A stretch of 64,000 nucleotides of DNA from a candidate division KSB1 bacterium (lineage in GTDB: Bacteria > Electryoneota > RPQS01). Below, piece after piece: positions 7,838 to 16,107 of the stretch; the stretch's first letter is position 1, and every line of letters begins with the position of its first letter. The stretch lies in the NCBI GenBank assembly GCA_016214895.1, contig JACRMR010000020.1:229812-293811 (forward strand), given 5' to 3'. The notes below the pieces were generated by a model that was given only the letters and a program-made list of their open reading frames with translations, made no database searches and had not been told where the DNA came from. Position numbers and translations under genes: made by a program.

Positions 7838-8763
7838 CATCCGGTACCATTGTGCTGATTATTCTGGCTTTCGTCGTGGTTATTGCGATTCTGAAAACGG
7901 CGACGGTTGTGCCGCAGCGATCAGCCTTTATTGTCGAGCGGCTGGGCAAGTACTCGAAGACCTTGCAGGCCGGGTTTCACATTCTCGTGCCATTTCTGGA
8001 TCGCATCTCCTACAAGCACACGTTGAAAGAGGAGGCCCTCGACGTGCCGCCGCAGAGCTGTATCACGCGGGACAATGTGGTCGTCGAGGTGGACGGGATT
8101 CTCTACTTGCAGCTGATGGACCCGGTCAAGGCTTCGTACGGAATCACGAACTATCGCTGGGCCACGATCCAGCTTTCGCAGACCACAATGCGCAGTCTGA
8201 TCGGCAAGCTCGAACTCGACCGCACGTTTGAAGAGCGCGAGACCCTGAATGCCGGGATCGTGTCCGCCGTGGACAAGGCGTCGGAGCCGTGGGGTGTCAA
8301 GGTTACGCGTTACGAGGTCAAGAACATCAAACCTCCGGAAACGATTCTCGAAGCGATGGAAAAGCAGATGCGCGCCGAACGCGAAAAGCGCGCCACCATC
8401 GCCACCTCCGAGGGCCAGCGGCAATCCGAGATCAACATGGCGGAAGGCGAGCGCGCCGCCGCGATTGCCCGTTCCGAGGGTGAGAAGCAGCGACTCATCA
8501 ACGAAGCCACGGGCCGGGCGCAGGCCACGGAACTCGACGCTCGTGCCACTGCAACCGCCTTCCGCGAAATCGCCAATGCCTTGCAGACCGAAGGCGGTCG
8601 TGAAGCCCTGAATCTGCGCGTCGCCGAAAAGTACATTCACGAGTTCGGCAATCTGGCCAAGGCCAATAACACCATGATCCTGCCCTCGAACCTTGCCGAT
8701 GTCGCCTCGTTCGTGGCCGCAGCTACGAAGGCGATGGCCGTCATGGAAACGCCCAAGCGCTGA
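7834..8763 (+). CDS. SPFH/band 7 protein, paraslipin type
   Basis: A 309-residue stomatin homologue: one N-terminal membrane segment (4-22), the SPFH domain (about 23-190, with V-E-R-L-G-K-Y, T-R-D-N-V-V-V-E-V-D-G and the E-R-E-T-L-N-A-G-I stretch), then an alanine/glutamate-rich coiled coil (A-I-A-R-S-E-G-E-K-Q). It likely forms oligomeric membrane scaffolds with NfeD, encoded just upstream. A GGAGG site lies before the start. Its stop shares a base with the next start. Confidence 0.92.
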   Translation: MTSGTIVLIILAFVVVIAILKTATVVPQRSAFIVERLGKYSKTLQAGFHILVPFLDRISYKHTLKEEALDVPPQSCITRDNVVVEVDGILYLQLMDPVKASYGITNYRWATIQLSQTTMRSLIGKLELDRTFEERETLNAGIVSAVDKASEPWGVKVTRYEVKNIKPPETILEAMEKQMRAEREKRATIATSEGQRQSEINMAEGERAAAIARSEGEKQRLINEATGRAQATELDARATATAFREIANALQTEGGREALNLRVAEKYIHEFGNLAKANNTMILPSNLADVASFVAAATKAMAVMETPKR

Positions 8764-9953
8764 TGCCGGTCACCTCACTCTCCCGCCGCGATTTCATCAA
8801 GGTTGCCACCACGACCGCCGCCGGCATGACGACGGTCGCCCTGGTCCCCAGTATCTTGGTCTCGGGCTGCGGCTCCGGGGCCGGTCGCGCCTATGAGGCC
8901 TGGCAAGGTCCGCTGTCCGATGAATCTCACATCCGGCATACGCTGCTATCCTGGGCGATTCTGGCGCCCAGTTCGCACAACACGCAGCCGTGGATGATCC
9001 GGGAGTGGGACGAATCAACGCTGGAGCTTTACGTCGATCCGGTCCGCTTGCTGCCGGAAACCGATCCGCTCTATCGCCAGATTCACGTCAGTCAGGGGAC
9101 ATTCATTGAGAATTTCGTGCTCGCCGCGCGGCAGCATGAATATCGCGTGGATGTGAGCTACTTTCCGCAGGGGATGTATGACAACGAGCGCATCGAAGCT
9201 CGCGCCGTGGCCAATTTGCGACTGACGAAAGATCCATCGGTTTCCAAGGATCCGCTCTTCCGGCAACTCTTGAAGCGGCAGACCAATCGCCGCGTGTACG
9301 AGCAACACCCGCTGACCGAAGCGCAAATGACCGCGCTCAATGCGGCGTACGATGACGCGGACTATCCCCTGACCGTCACCACCGATCCGGTGCCGTTGCG
9401 GCAGATCGCTGAACTGGCCACGGCGGCCATGCAAGTCGAGATTTCGGCCCCGGCTCGCAACGCGGAGACGTTGAGCATGTTTCGCTTCAACGCTGCCGAA
9501 GTCGAAGAGCACCGCGACGGCTTCGGTCTTGCACAGACGGGGATGAGTGGGATGAAGTTGTGGCTTGCCGAGTCGTTTGCCGTGTCGCGCAAGTCCGCCG
9601 AGGATGATCCTCCGAAGTTCTTCCGGCGCGCCGTCGAGCTGACGGATCAGCAGGCGCACTCCGCGCCGGCTTTTGGCTGGATCACCTCCAACACGAACAC
9701 GCGTTTCGATCAGGTGCTGGTCGGTCGCTGTTATGAGCGTGTCGCCCTCACCGCCGCCGCCGTCGGTCTGGCGATTCATCCCCTGAGCCAGTTCCTGCAG
9801 GAATATTCCGATATGCGGAATCTGCTCGGCCTCCTGCATGAGCAGCTCAAGGTCCGGCCGGGGCATACGATTCAAATGCTCTTCCGCATTGGTCACGCCG
9901 ATCCCGTGCAGCATTCCCCGCGCCGCCCGCTGGATCAGATGTACTTGGCGTAA
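8763..9953 (+). CDS. Acg-family nitroreductase-like protein, Tat-exported
   Basis: A 396-residue protein. The N-terminus has a twin-arginine motif (S-R-R-D-F-I-K), a hydrophobic stretch and V-S-G-C, so it may be a Tat-exported lipoprotein. After it come two nitroreductase-like halves: A-P-S-S-H-N-T-Q-P-W near residue 60 is the FMN-binding signature of the Acg subfamily, which tends to bind FMN without ordinary nitroreductase activity. It begins on the last base of the slipin gene, so the four genes from 6507 form one operon. Substrate unknown. Confidence 0.85.
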   Translation: MPVTSLSRRDFIKVATTTAAGMTTVALVPSILVSGCGSGAGRAYEAWQGPLSDESHIRHTLLSWAILAPSSHNTQPWMIREWDESTLELYVDPVRLLPETDPLYRQIHVSQGTFIENFVLAARQHEYRVDVSYFPQGMYDNERIEARAVANLRLTKDPSVSKDPLFRQLLKRQTNRRVYEQHPLTEAQMTALNAAYDDADYPLTVTTDPVPLRQIAELATAAMQVEISAPARNAETLSMFRFNAAEVEEHRDGFGLAQTGMSGMKLWLAESFAVSRKSAEDDPPKFFRRAVELTDQQAHSAPAFGWITSNTNTRFDQVLVGRCYERVALTAAAVGLAIHPLSQFLQEYSDMRNLLGLLHEQLKVRPGHTIQMLFRIGHADPVQHSPRRPLDQMYLA

Positions 9954-9974
9954 TCAACCCCCAGCGATTCTTCC

Positions 9975-10317
9975 CCGCCGAGGCATGTGTCTTCACGTGC
10001 CCGGAATCGGCCTTCGTTTCAGGTTTCAAGTCTTCTTCCCCGCCGAGGCATGTGTCTTCACGTGCCCGGAATCTTCCGCCGAGCAGGGATTCCTTCCCTG
10101 CCGGAATCGGGCTTCCCGCCGAGGCGGGTTAGCGCAACGTACGTTTTCACATCTCGACAACGTACACGCGCGTTACCCGCCCGGAATCGGCCTTCGTTTC
10201 AGGTTTCACGTCTTCTTCCCGCCGAGGCATGTGTCTTCACGTGCCCGGAATCGACCTTCGCTTCAGGTTTCAAGTCTTCTTCCCCGCCGAGGCATGTGTC
10301 TTCACGTGCCCGGAATC
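9975..10317 (+). repeat. Array of six hairpins with constant arms
   Basis: Six units each read CCGCCGA, palindromic stem-loop, CGGAATC. Inner palindromes are at 9982-10001, 10047-10066, 10226-10245 and 10291-10310 (stem GGCATGTG/CACGTGCC, loop TCTT), at 10083-10101 (stem GCAGGGA/TCCCTGC) and at 10123-10181 (long, imperfect, about 22-bp stem). Spacers with CCTTCG(T/C)TTCAGGTTTCA give a 65-bp period between the first two and the last two copies. The array fills most of the 490-base gap between the Acg-like gene and porX. Other members of the family lie at 17850, 18222, 51906 and 52010. Confidence 0.85.
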
Positions 10318-10326
10318 GGCCTTCGC

Positions 10327-10372
10327 TTCAAGTTTCAAGTTTCACGTTTCACGTTTCAAGTTTCACGTTTCT
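10327..10372. repeat. Low-complexity repeat of AAGTTTC and ACGTTTC
   Basis: Alternating heptamers AAGTTTC and ACGTTTC fill this stretch just after the hairpin array. A shorter relative with the same two words lies at 61291-61317. Confidence 0.7.
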
Positions 10373-10443
10373 CATCTCCCCCATGCTCCTCGCGCTTCGG
10401 TTTGACATTCCAGACATCTCCATGATCCACCCCAGGACCCCAC

Positions 10444-12006
10444 ATGCCTGAACCGAAGCACATTCTCTGGGCGGACGACGAAATCGATCTGCTCGAAGCA
10501 CATTGCCTGTTCCTCGGCCAGTACGGCTATCTCGTGACCAAGGTGACAAACGGTGCGGACGCGATCACGCGCGTCATGTCTGAGCCTTACGATCTCGTCT
10601 TGCTCGATGAGCACATGCCCGGCATGGACGGCATCGAGACCGCCGCTGTCATCAAGGACAAGCGCCCCGACCTGCCCGTGATCATGATTACGAAGTCGGA
10701 AGAAGAGTCGCTGATGGACACGGCGCTCGGCGGCAAGATCACGGACTACTTGACCAAGCCCGTGAATCCGACGCAGATTCTGGTCGCGCTGAAGAAAGTG
10801 CTCGAAAAGGGGCAGATTCAGCAGAAGATCGTTACGCGCGACTACCTGACCGAGTTCCGTGAGATTTCGCAGCGGCTGATGTACGGTCCGTCGTGGCGGG
10901 ACTGGGGCGACATTCACGCCCGGCTTTCCGGCTGGGAGATCGAGCTCGATGCCTATCCCGATGAAGGGCTGAAACGCTCGCTCGAAGGTCAGCGCGAGGA
11001 ATGCAATATCGAGTTCGGCAAGTTCGTCGAGGAGCACTACGAGGACTGGGTGTGGGGCAAGACGGACGCGCCGCCGCTGTCGCCCGATGTCGTGCGCAAG
11101 TGGATCATTCCGCGCCTCAACGCGGGCGAAAACGTGCTCTATCTGGTCGTCGATGCCATGCGCTACGATCAGTGGATGGCCATCGAGCCGTTTCTCTATG
11201 ACTACTACCGGATCACGCGCGATTTCCACTACTCGATTCTACCCACGGCGACTCCCTACAGCCGCAATGCGCTCTTCTCGGGGATCTACCCGGGCGACAT
11301 CGAGTCGGAATATCCCGACCTCTGGAAGCGCAGCGAGGACGACGAACTCTCCAGCAATCGATTCGAGCGACAGTTGCTCGACAAGCAGTTGCAGAAGCTC
11401 GGCATTGCCCTCGATCCCGAACCGAAGTATGTGAAGATCCTGGACCCCGAAGAGGCCAACAACACCGCGAAAAAGGTCCAGCAGTACTTCAACAATCGCC
11501 TCGTGTCGATGGTCTTCAATTTTGTGGACATGCTTGGCCACAGTCGCGGCCAGAGTGAAGTTATCCGCGAAATGCTGCCCCACGAAGCCGGCTATCGCAG
11601 CGTGGTCAAAGCCTGGTTCGAGCATTCCAGCCTGCGCCAGATCCTGCAATCCTTCGCCAAGCAGAAGTGGACGGTGATCGTCACCAGCGATCACGGCTCG
11701 ATTCGCGGCATGAAAGGTTCGAAAGTCATTTCCGACCGTGAAGCCTCGACGAATCTCCGCTACAAACACGGCCGCAACCTGAAAGTTGAAAAGCGGCAGG
11801 CGATCATCGTGGATCGTCCCGAGCGCTTCCGCCTGCCCAAGCGCGGAATCAACTCCGGCTACATCATCGCCAAAGAGAATTATTACTTCGTCTATCCGAC
11901 GAATTTCAACAAGTACCTCGCCCTCTACAAGGACAGCTTCCAACATGGTGGCTGCTCGCTTGAAGAGATGATCCTCCCCGTCGCCATCTTGGAAGGCAAG
12001 GGATAG
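10444..12006 (+). CDS. porX: PorX-type response regulator with PglZ domain
   Basis: A 520-residue two-domain protein. Residues 1-120 are a receiver: acidic pocket D11-D12, phospho-acceptor D55 in L-V-L-L-D-E-H-M-P-G, T83 and K105. After a helical linker, residues about 215-520 are a PglZ/alkaline-phosphatase-superfamily domain with D237, T270 (T-A-T-P-Y-S-R-N), D362/H366, D416-H417 (T-S-D-H-G-S) and H442 as the expected metal and nucleophile residues. This is the layout of PorX, which controls type IX secretion in Bacteroidota and hydrolyses oligonucleotides. The T9SS cargo and PorV genes elsewhere in the window agree. The partner kinase PorY is not seen. Confidence 0.9.
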   Translation: MPEPKHILWADDEIDLLEAHCLFLGQYGYLVTKVTNGADAITRVMSEPYDLVLLDEHMPGMDGIETAAVIKDKRPDLPVIMITKSEEESLMDTALGGKITDYLTKPVNPTQILVALKKVLEKGQIQQKIVTRDYLTEFREISQRLMYGPSWRDWGDIHARLSGWEIELDAYPDEGLKRSLEGQREECNIEFGKFVEEHYEDWVWGKTDAPPLSPDVVRKWIIPRLNAGENVLYLVVDAMRYDQWMAIEPFLYDYYRITRDFHYSILPTATPYSRNALFSGIYPGDIESEYPDLWKRSEDDELSSNRFERQLLDKQLQKLGIALDPEPKYVKILDPEEANNTAKKVQQYFNNRLVSMVFNFVDMLGHSRGQSEVIREMLPHEAGYRSVVKAWFEHSSLRQILQSFAKQKWTVIVTSDHGSIRGMKGSKVISDREASTNLRYKHGRNLKVEKRQAIIVDRPERFRLPKRGINSGYIIAKENYYFVYPTNFNKYLALYKDSFQHGGCSLEEMILPVAILEGKG

Positions 12007-12015
12007 TATCAACCC

Positions 12016-13638
12016 GTGCAAAACACTCTCTTCTACGGCGATAATCTGAAGCTTCTCCGCGACCAACGGCTGTTGCCGGATGAGTCCGTGGACCTGATCT
12101 ACCTCGATCCGCCCTTCAGCAGCAATCAGGACTACAATGTGCTGTTCAAGGAGCAGAGCGGCACACGCGCGGCGGCACAGATTATGGCTTTCGAGGATAC
12201 GTGGAAGTGGGATACCACCGCCGAATCGGCCTACGAAGAGACCGTGACTCGCGGCGGCCATGTCGGCCGGGCGCTGGAGGCCTTCGAGCGCTTGCTGGGC
12301 CGCAGCGACATGCTCGCCTACCTGGCCATGATGGCTCCGCGGCTGGTCGAACTCAAGCGCCTTTTGAAATCCACGGGTTCTATCTATCTGCACTGCGATC
12401 CGACCGCCAGCCATTACCTGAAACTCCTGATGGACGCGATCTTTCGTCCCGAGAATTTTCGCAACGAGATCACCTGGAAGCGCACCGGTGCGCACAATGA
12501 TCCGAAGAAATACGGCGCCAACGTCGATATCATTCTGTTCTACACCAGGTCCGACAAGTGGAAATGGAATCAGATCTACACTCCTCACGATCAAGAGTAT
12601 CTATCCCGGTTTCGCCATGCGGATCCCGATGGCAGAAAGTGGGCGGACTATGACCTGTCCGCAAAAGGTCTGACCGGCGGCGGCTACGAATACGAGTACA
12701 AAGGCGTCACTTCGCTCTGGCGCTGCCCGCTCGCCACGATGAAGAAATTGGACAAAGCCCGCAAGCTGCACTTCACGCGCAATGGCGGCATCCGGCTCAA
12801 GCGTTATCTCGACGAGAACAAGGGAACGGTGCTGCAGTGTCTATGGGACGACATTCCGCCGATCAATTCTCAAGCCGCGGAACGGCTTGGCTATCCCACG
12901 CAAAAGCCGGAGGCGCTGCTTGAACGGATCATTCAAGTGAGCTCGAATGACAAGGACGTCGTCCTCGATCCGTTCTGCGGCTGCGGCACTGCCATCGCGG
13001 TCGCCCAGCGACATGGCCGCAAGTGGATCGGCATCGACGTCACGCATCTCGCCATCAAACTCATTAAGCAGCGGCTCAAGGATTCCTTCGGCGCGAAAGC
13101 CAAGTATGCCGTCGTCGGCGAACCGGTGGACCTGGCCAGCGCGCGCACGCTGGCTGCCGATGACAAATATGAGTTCCAGTGGTGGGCGCTGAGCCTGGTC
13201 GATGCGGCGCCCGAGCGCGACGAGCGTAAGAAGGGCGCGGATCGCGGCATTGACGGCGTGCGTACCTTTTTTGACGGCAAGTCGCGTAAGCCGCAGCACA
13301 TCATGATTTCCGTCAAAGGCGGCGGTGTCTCGGTGAAGGACGTTCGCGATCTCGGACACGTGGTCGAACGCGAGAAGGCCGCAATGGGGGTTCTGATCAC
13401 GCTTGAGAACCCGACGGCGGCAATGCTCAAAGAGGCGGTCACAGCGGGCTTCTACCACTCCGACTATCAGGACACGAAGCATCGCAGGTTGCAGGTGATG
13501 ACGATTGAGGACCTGCTCGCCGGGACGGAGTTGGATTTGCCCGTGCTGGCTCGCATGCGCTCCGCCGATGCGACCTATGCAAAAGCTCCGAAGGCCAAAC
13601 CGCCGGAAGAGGAAAACGGCTCGCTCGACTTGGAGTAG
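12016..13638 (+). CDS. DNA methyltransferase fused to Mrr-like domain
   Basis: A 540-residue protein starting at GTG. The N-terminal part is a beta-class amino-methyltransferase with D-P-P-F at 31-34 (motif IV) before D-P-F-C-G-C-G-T (motif I, about 316-323), so it methylates adenine N6 or cytosine N4 in DNA. The C-terminal 140 residues resemble an Mrr-type nuclease domain: G-I-D-G-V near 410 followed by I-S-V-K-G-G near 431, then V-K-D-V-R-D-L. The usual E/Q before x-K is S here. No separate restriction gene or specificity subunit is adjacent, so it may be a self-contained modification-restriction enzyme or an orphan methylase. It follows porX by 9 bases. Confidence 0.87.
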   Translation: MQNTLFYGDNLKLLRDQRLLPDESVDLIYLDPPFSSNQDYNVLFKEQSGTRAAAQIMAFEDTWKWDTTAESAYEETVTRGGHVGRALEAFERLLGRSDMLAYLAMMAPRLVELKRLLKSTGSIYLHCDPTASHYLKLLMDAIFRPENFRNEITWKRTGAHNDPKKYGANVDIILFYTRSDKWKWNQIYTPHDQEYLSRFRHADPDGRKWADYDLSAKGLTGGGYEYEYKGVTSLWRCPLATMKKLDKARKLHFTRNGGIRLKRYLDENKGTVLQCLWDDIPPINSQAAERLGYPTQKPEALLERIIQVSSNDKDVVLDPFCGCGTAIAVAQRHGRKWIGIDVTHLAIKLIKQRLKDSFGAKAKYAVVGEPVDLASARTLAADDKYEFQWWALSLVDAAPERDERKKGADRGIDGVRTFFDGKSRKPQHIMISVKGGGVSVKDVRDLGHVVEREKAAMGVLITLENPTAAMLKEAVTAGFYHSDYQDTKHRRLQVMTIEDLLAGTELDLPVLARMRSADATYAKAPKAKPPEEENGSLDLE

Positions 13639-13689
13639 CGTCCGCTACTCGACGGACAGGGATTAACGGCGTTCTGAGCAGAGGATCGC

Positions 13690-14538
13690 ATGCGTGTTGC
13701 GGTTGTCGGAGCCACGGGAAATTTCGGCCGGCCCGTGGCTTTTCGTTTACTGGAGGCCGGGCATAAAGTCCGTGTGCTCACGCGCAGCGCCGGGAACGCT
13801 CGCGCACGCTGCGGGGATCGCGTCGAGTATGCCGAACTTGATCTGCTGAGTTTGGATGACGCCATCGCGGCTCTGAGCAGTTGTCAAGCCGTTCACCTCA
13901 ATCTGAATCTCGACCGGATCTCGTCGGCGGATGCCGCCGTCTGGTCCGGCTACCGGAATATTGTGGCCGCGGCGCGCGTGAATCACGTTGCCCGGATTTC
14001 CAGCATCGTTGGTGATCCGCCGCTGGATCCCGCGCGCGATTTCTTGTGCGATGCGGCGCTGTTCGGTGGCTCGAAGCTCATTGCCGACAGCGGCGTACCA
14101 TTCACGCTCTTCTATCCGTCGTGGTTCATGGAGGGAATCCGCTGGTTCAGCGAGGACGGCCGGGCGCTTGTCCCCGGCCATCAGCGCCACAGGTACCACT
14201 GGCTCGCGGCTACGGACTATGCCGACCGCGTCGTCCGCGCACTGGAAATGCCCGACTGCGCGAACCGGCAGCTCTGGATCCACGGGCCCGCGGCGCTGTC
14301 GATTCCCGAAGCACTCTCCGTCTGGTGTTCGTCTCACTTGCCCGGCGTCGCGGTCGAGGAACTCCCCATCGCCCGGCTGCGCAACCGGAATCTGAACGAC
14401 GTGTTCTATCAACGCTATCTGGACCTGATGGCCGCTATGGAAGTTACCGGCGAAATCGGCGATCCAACCGCCGCAAATGCGCTGTTTGGCCCGCCGCGAA
14501 CAACACTGCGTGAGTTCATCGGCAGTCATGTCCACTGA
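13690..14538 (+). CDS. NmrA-like NAD(P)-binding protein
   Basis: A 282-residue atypical short-chain dehydrogenase. It begins V-A-V-V-G-A-T-G-N-F-G-R-P-V (4-17), the G-x-x-G-x-x-G loop of NmrA/HSCARG sensors and nucleotide-sugar epimerase relatives. The catalytic Y-x-x-x-K is not obvious: the aligned stretch is G-G-S-K-L-I-A, with lysine but no tyrosine four before it, so it may bind NAD(P) without catalysis. Its stop overlaps the tsaE start by 11 bases. Confidence 0.8.
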   Translation: MRVAVVGATGNFGRPVAFRLLEAGHKVRVLTRSAGNARARCGDRVEYAELDLLSLDDAIAALSSCQAVHLNLNLDRISSADAAVWSGYRNIVAAARVNHVARISSIVGDPPLDPARDFLCDAALFGGSKLIADSGVPFTLFYPSWFMEGIRWFSEDGRALVPGHQRHRYHWLAATDYADRVVRALEMPDCANRQLWIHGPAALSIPEALSVWCSSHLPGVAVEELPIARLRNRNLNDVFYQRYLDLMAAMEVTGEIGDPTAANALFGPPRTTLREFIGSHVH

Positions 14539-14956
14539 GCGAATCACGACGCACTCCGTCGCGGAAACTCTGGTCTGGGCGGAAGGCTTCGCGAAGACCC
14601 TACAGCCCGGCGCGGTGCTCGCGCTCACCGGCGAGTTGGGCGCAGGTAAGACCGTGGTCGCCAAGGGCATCGGCCGCGGTCTCGGCGTGACCGCGGAGAT
14701 CATCAGTCCGACCTTCAACTACATTCTGGAATACACGGGGCGGCTGCCGTTCATCCACGGCGACATGTATCGCCTGGCCGGTGCCGCAACTTTTGTGGGC
14801 ATGGGATTCGCGGAATATCTTGACCGCGGTGGAGTCGTCGTGCTGGAATGGGCCGAGCGTGTGCGCGAGGTTCTGCCGCCCAACACGATCTGGCTCACGC
14901 TGGTCCGCGTGACGGAGCAGGAGCGCCTGATTACCGTGCATCGCCCATCCTTATGA
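14528..14956 (+). CDS. tsaE: tRNA t6A biosynthesis ATPase TsaE
   Basis: A 142-residue P-loop ATPase needed with TsaB, TsaC and TsaD to make N6-threonylcarbamoyladenosine in ANN-decoding tRNAs. G-E-L-G-A-G-K-T (about 34-41) is the Walker A, S-P-T-F-N is family-specific, and H-G-D-M-Y-R-L and V-V-L-E-W-A-E are the conserved later motifs. ATG 14528 is chosen because it begins the recognisable N-terminus; a longer frame opens at 14477 inside the previous gene. It overlaps tsaB by ATGA. Confidence 0.95.
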   Translation: MSTERITTHSVAETLVWAEGFAKTLQPGAVLALTGELGAGKTVVAKGIGRGLGVTAEIISPTFNYILEYTGRLPFIHGDMYRLAGAATFVGMGFAEYLDRGGVVVLEWAERVREVLPPNTIWLTLVRVTEQERLITVHRPSL

Positions 14957-15600
14957 AGCGCTTGCTTTGCTTTGATATTTCCGCGGATGACGGCGTGGTC
15001 GGAATCAGCGACGCCGGCGCTGTCCTGGTCGAGCGGAGAGTGCCCAAGCGCGATCTCTTTGCGTCGACGGTGGAAGCGTTGCTTCGCGAATTGGATCTTC
15101 GCGCGCGCGACTTCACGGGCATCGCCCTGGGCAACGGCCCGGGATCGTTTACGGGTCTGCGCGTCGGTCTGGCATTTGCCAAGGGCTTTGCCTACGCCGC
15201 CGGCTTACCGGTCTGGCCGGTATCCTCGCTGCAAGTGATCGCTTATGCGTCGCTCGGAGCGGCCAATCGGATTGCGGTGATTTCGCCTGCGCGTCGCGGG
15301 CGGCATCATTTCGCCGTGTATGCCGGCAGCGACCTCGCGGTCCTTGAAGGGCATTGTGTTATTGGTGAAGACGACCTCCCCGCGATGCTCGGCGCCTCCA
15401 CGCTGTTGGTCGGTCCCGGCGTGCTCAAGCTGCCTCCGACTTTCCGCGAACAACTGGACGATCACATCCCGAGTGTTGCCTCTGCCCATCAGGCAACCGT
15501 CGCGTCGATCGCGTTGCTTGCGCAGAGTCGCTGGGAGCAGTCTGTGAATCCCGATGTGTACGCGCTGGTCCCGGACTACGGGCTGGACTTCGGCGCATAG
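14953..15600 (+). CDS. tsaB: tRNA t6A biosynthesis protein TsaB
   Basis: A 215-residue ASKHA-fold protein, the inactive partner that dimerises with TsaD. The L-C-F-D-I-S-A-D-D start replaces the usual L-x-I-D-T-S/A, and G-N-G-P-G-S-F-T-G-L-R-V-G is the diagnostic family signature (about 58-70). It starts by ATGA overlap with tsaE, and the two are co-translated. A longer frame from 14848 is an overlap artefact. A strong hairpin follows. Confidence 0.95.
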   Translation: MKRLLCFDISADDGVVGISDAGAVLVERRVPKRDLFASTVEALLRELDLRARDFTGIALGNGPGSFTGLRVGLAFAKGFAYAAGLPVWPVSSLQVIAYASLGAANRIAVISPARRGRHHFAVYAGSDLAVLEGHCVIGEDDLPAMLGASTLLVGPGVLKLPPTFREQLDDHIPSVASAHQATVASIALLAQSRWEQSVNPDVYALVPDYGLDFGA

Positions 15601-15611
15601 CGCTCAGAAGA

Positions 15612-15636
15612 AAGGGCCACGAAATTCGTGGCCCTT
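15612..15636. terminator. Hairpin after tsaB
   Basis: AAGGGCCACGAA and TTCGTGGCCCTT form a perfect 12-bp inverted repeat separated by one base, 11 bases after the tsaB stop. It has no good T-run, so it may be a transcription end that relies on the stem, or a processing site. Confidence 0.6.
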
Positions 15637-15706
15637 CGGCGCTCCGGCTATGACGTCGGGTCTCGGCGTCGCTGTTAACCGCTATGCAGAGCGGCGGACG
15701 CTCAGA

Positions 15707-15898
15707 TCATGCTTTCTTGACGCTGCAAGTCTTGAAACCGAACGGAGCATAGAGCGGGCACCAGCCAATGAACGCGGTGGCGAGGGGCGCCAGCCCCACA
15801 AGTCCCCACCAGCTGTGGTTAAGGTAGCCGACAAGCAGGATGACCGCGCCCGCCACGATGCGGACGGTACGGTCAACGCTTCCTATGTTCTTCTGCAT
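15707..15898 (-). CDS. DUF2892 (YgaP-like) small membrane protein
   Basis: A 63-residue product. Its start M-Q-K-N-I-G-S-V-D-R-T-V-R and two following membrane segments (about 12-28 and 32-48) with C-P-L-Y-A-P-F-G are the full DUF2892 pattern, often fused to or beside rhodanese proteins. Function unknown. It stands alone, convergent to tsaB; no rhodanese is near. Confidence 0.85.
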   Translation of the reverse strand: MQKNIGSVDRTVRIVAGAVILLVGYLNHSWWGLVGLAPLATAFIGWCPLYAPFGFKTCSVKKA

Positions 15899-16107
15899 CC
15901 GAGGGTACTCCGTGTCATGAAGTCTGATCTGGGCGACTTATGTGCCGCCACTATATGTGAAATGGCGCAGCTCGCCCTTTAGTTCCGCCGCGCTCGGCTG
16001 GGCACTGCGCACTCCGCTGAGCCTGACGAGAAGAGGCATGCTCACCGCATGTCTTACAATCCGATAGTTCAATCTTTTGAATAGTTTAAGGGGGTTGCGG
16101 TAAACCG

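Noticed and set aside
9975-10317. A CRISPR array.
   Set aside because: The units are palindromic hairpins with similar spacers, and no cas gene is near. Spacers are not unique in the way of CRISPR.
9838-10451. Open frames of 154 and 195 codons across the hairpin array.
   Set aside because: They consist of repeat translation and overlap the end of the Acg-like gene.
11239-12594. A 451-codon minus-strand frame across porX and the methyltransferase.
   Set aside because: Antisense shadow of two recognisable proteins.
10444-13638. A BREX defence locus, from PglZ next to a DNA methyltransferase.
   Set aside because: The PglZ domain has an N-terminal receiver as in PorX, and no BrxA, BrxB, BrxC, BrxL or PglX-type protein is present.
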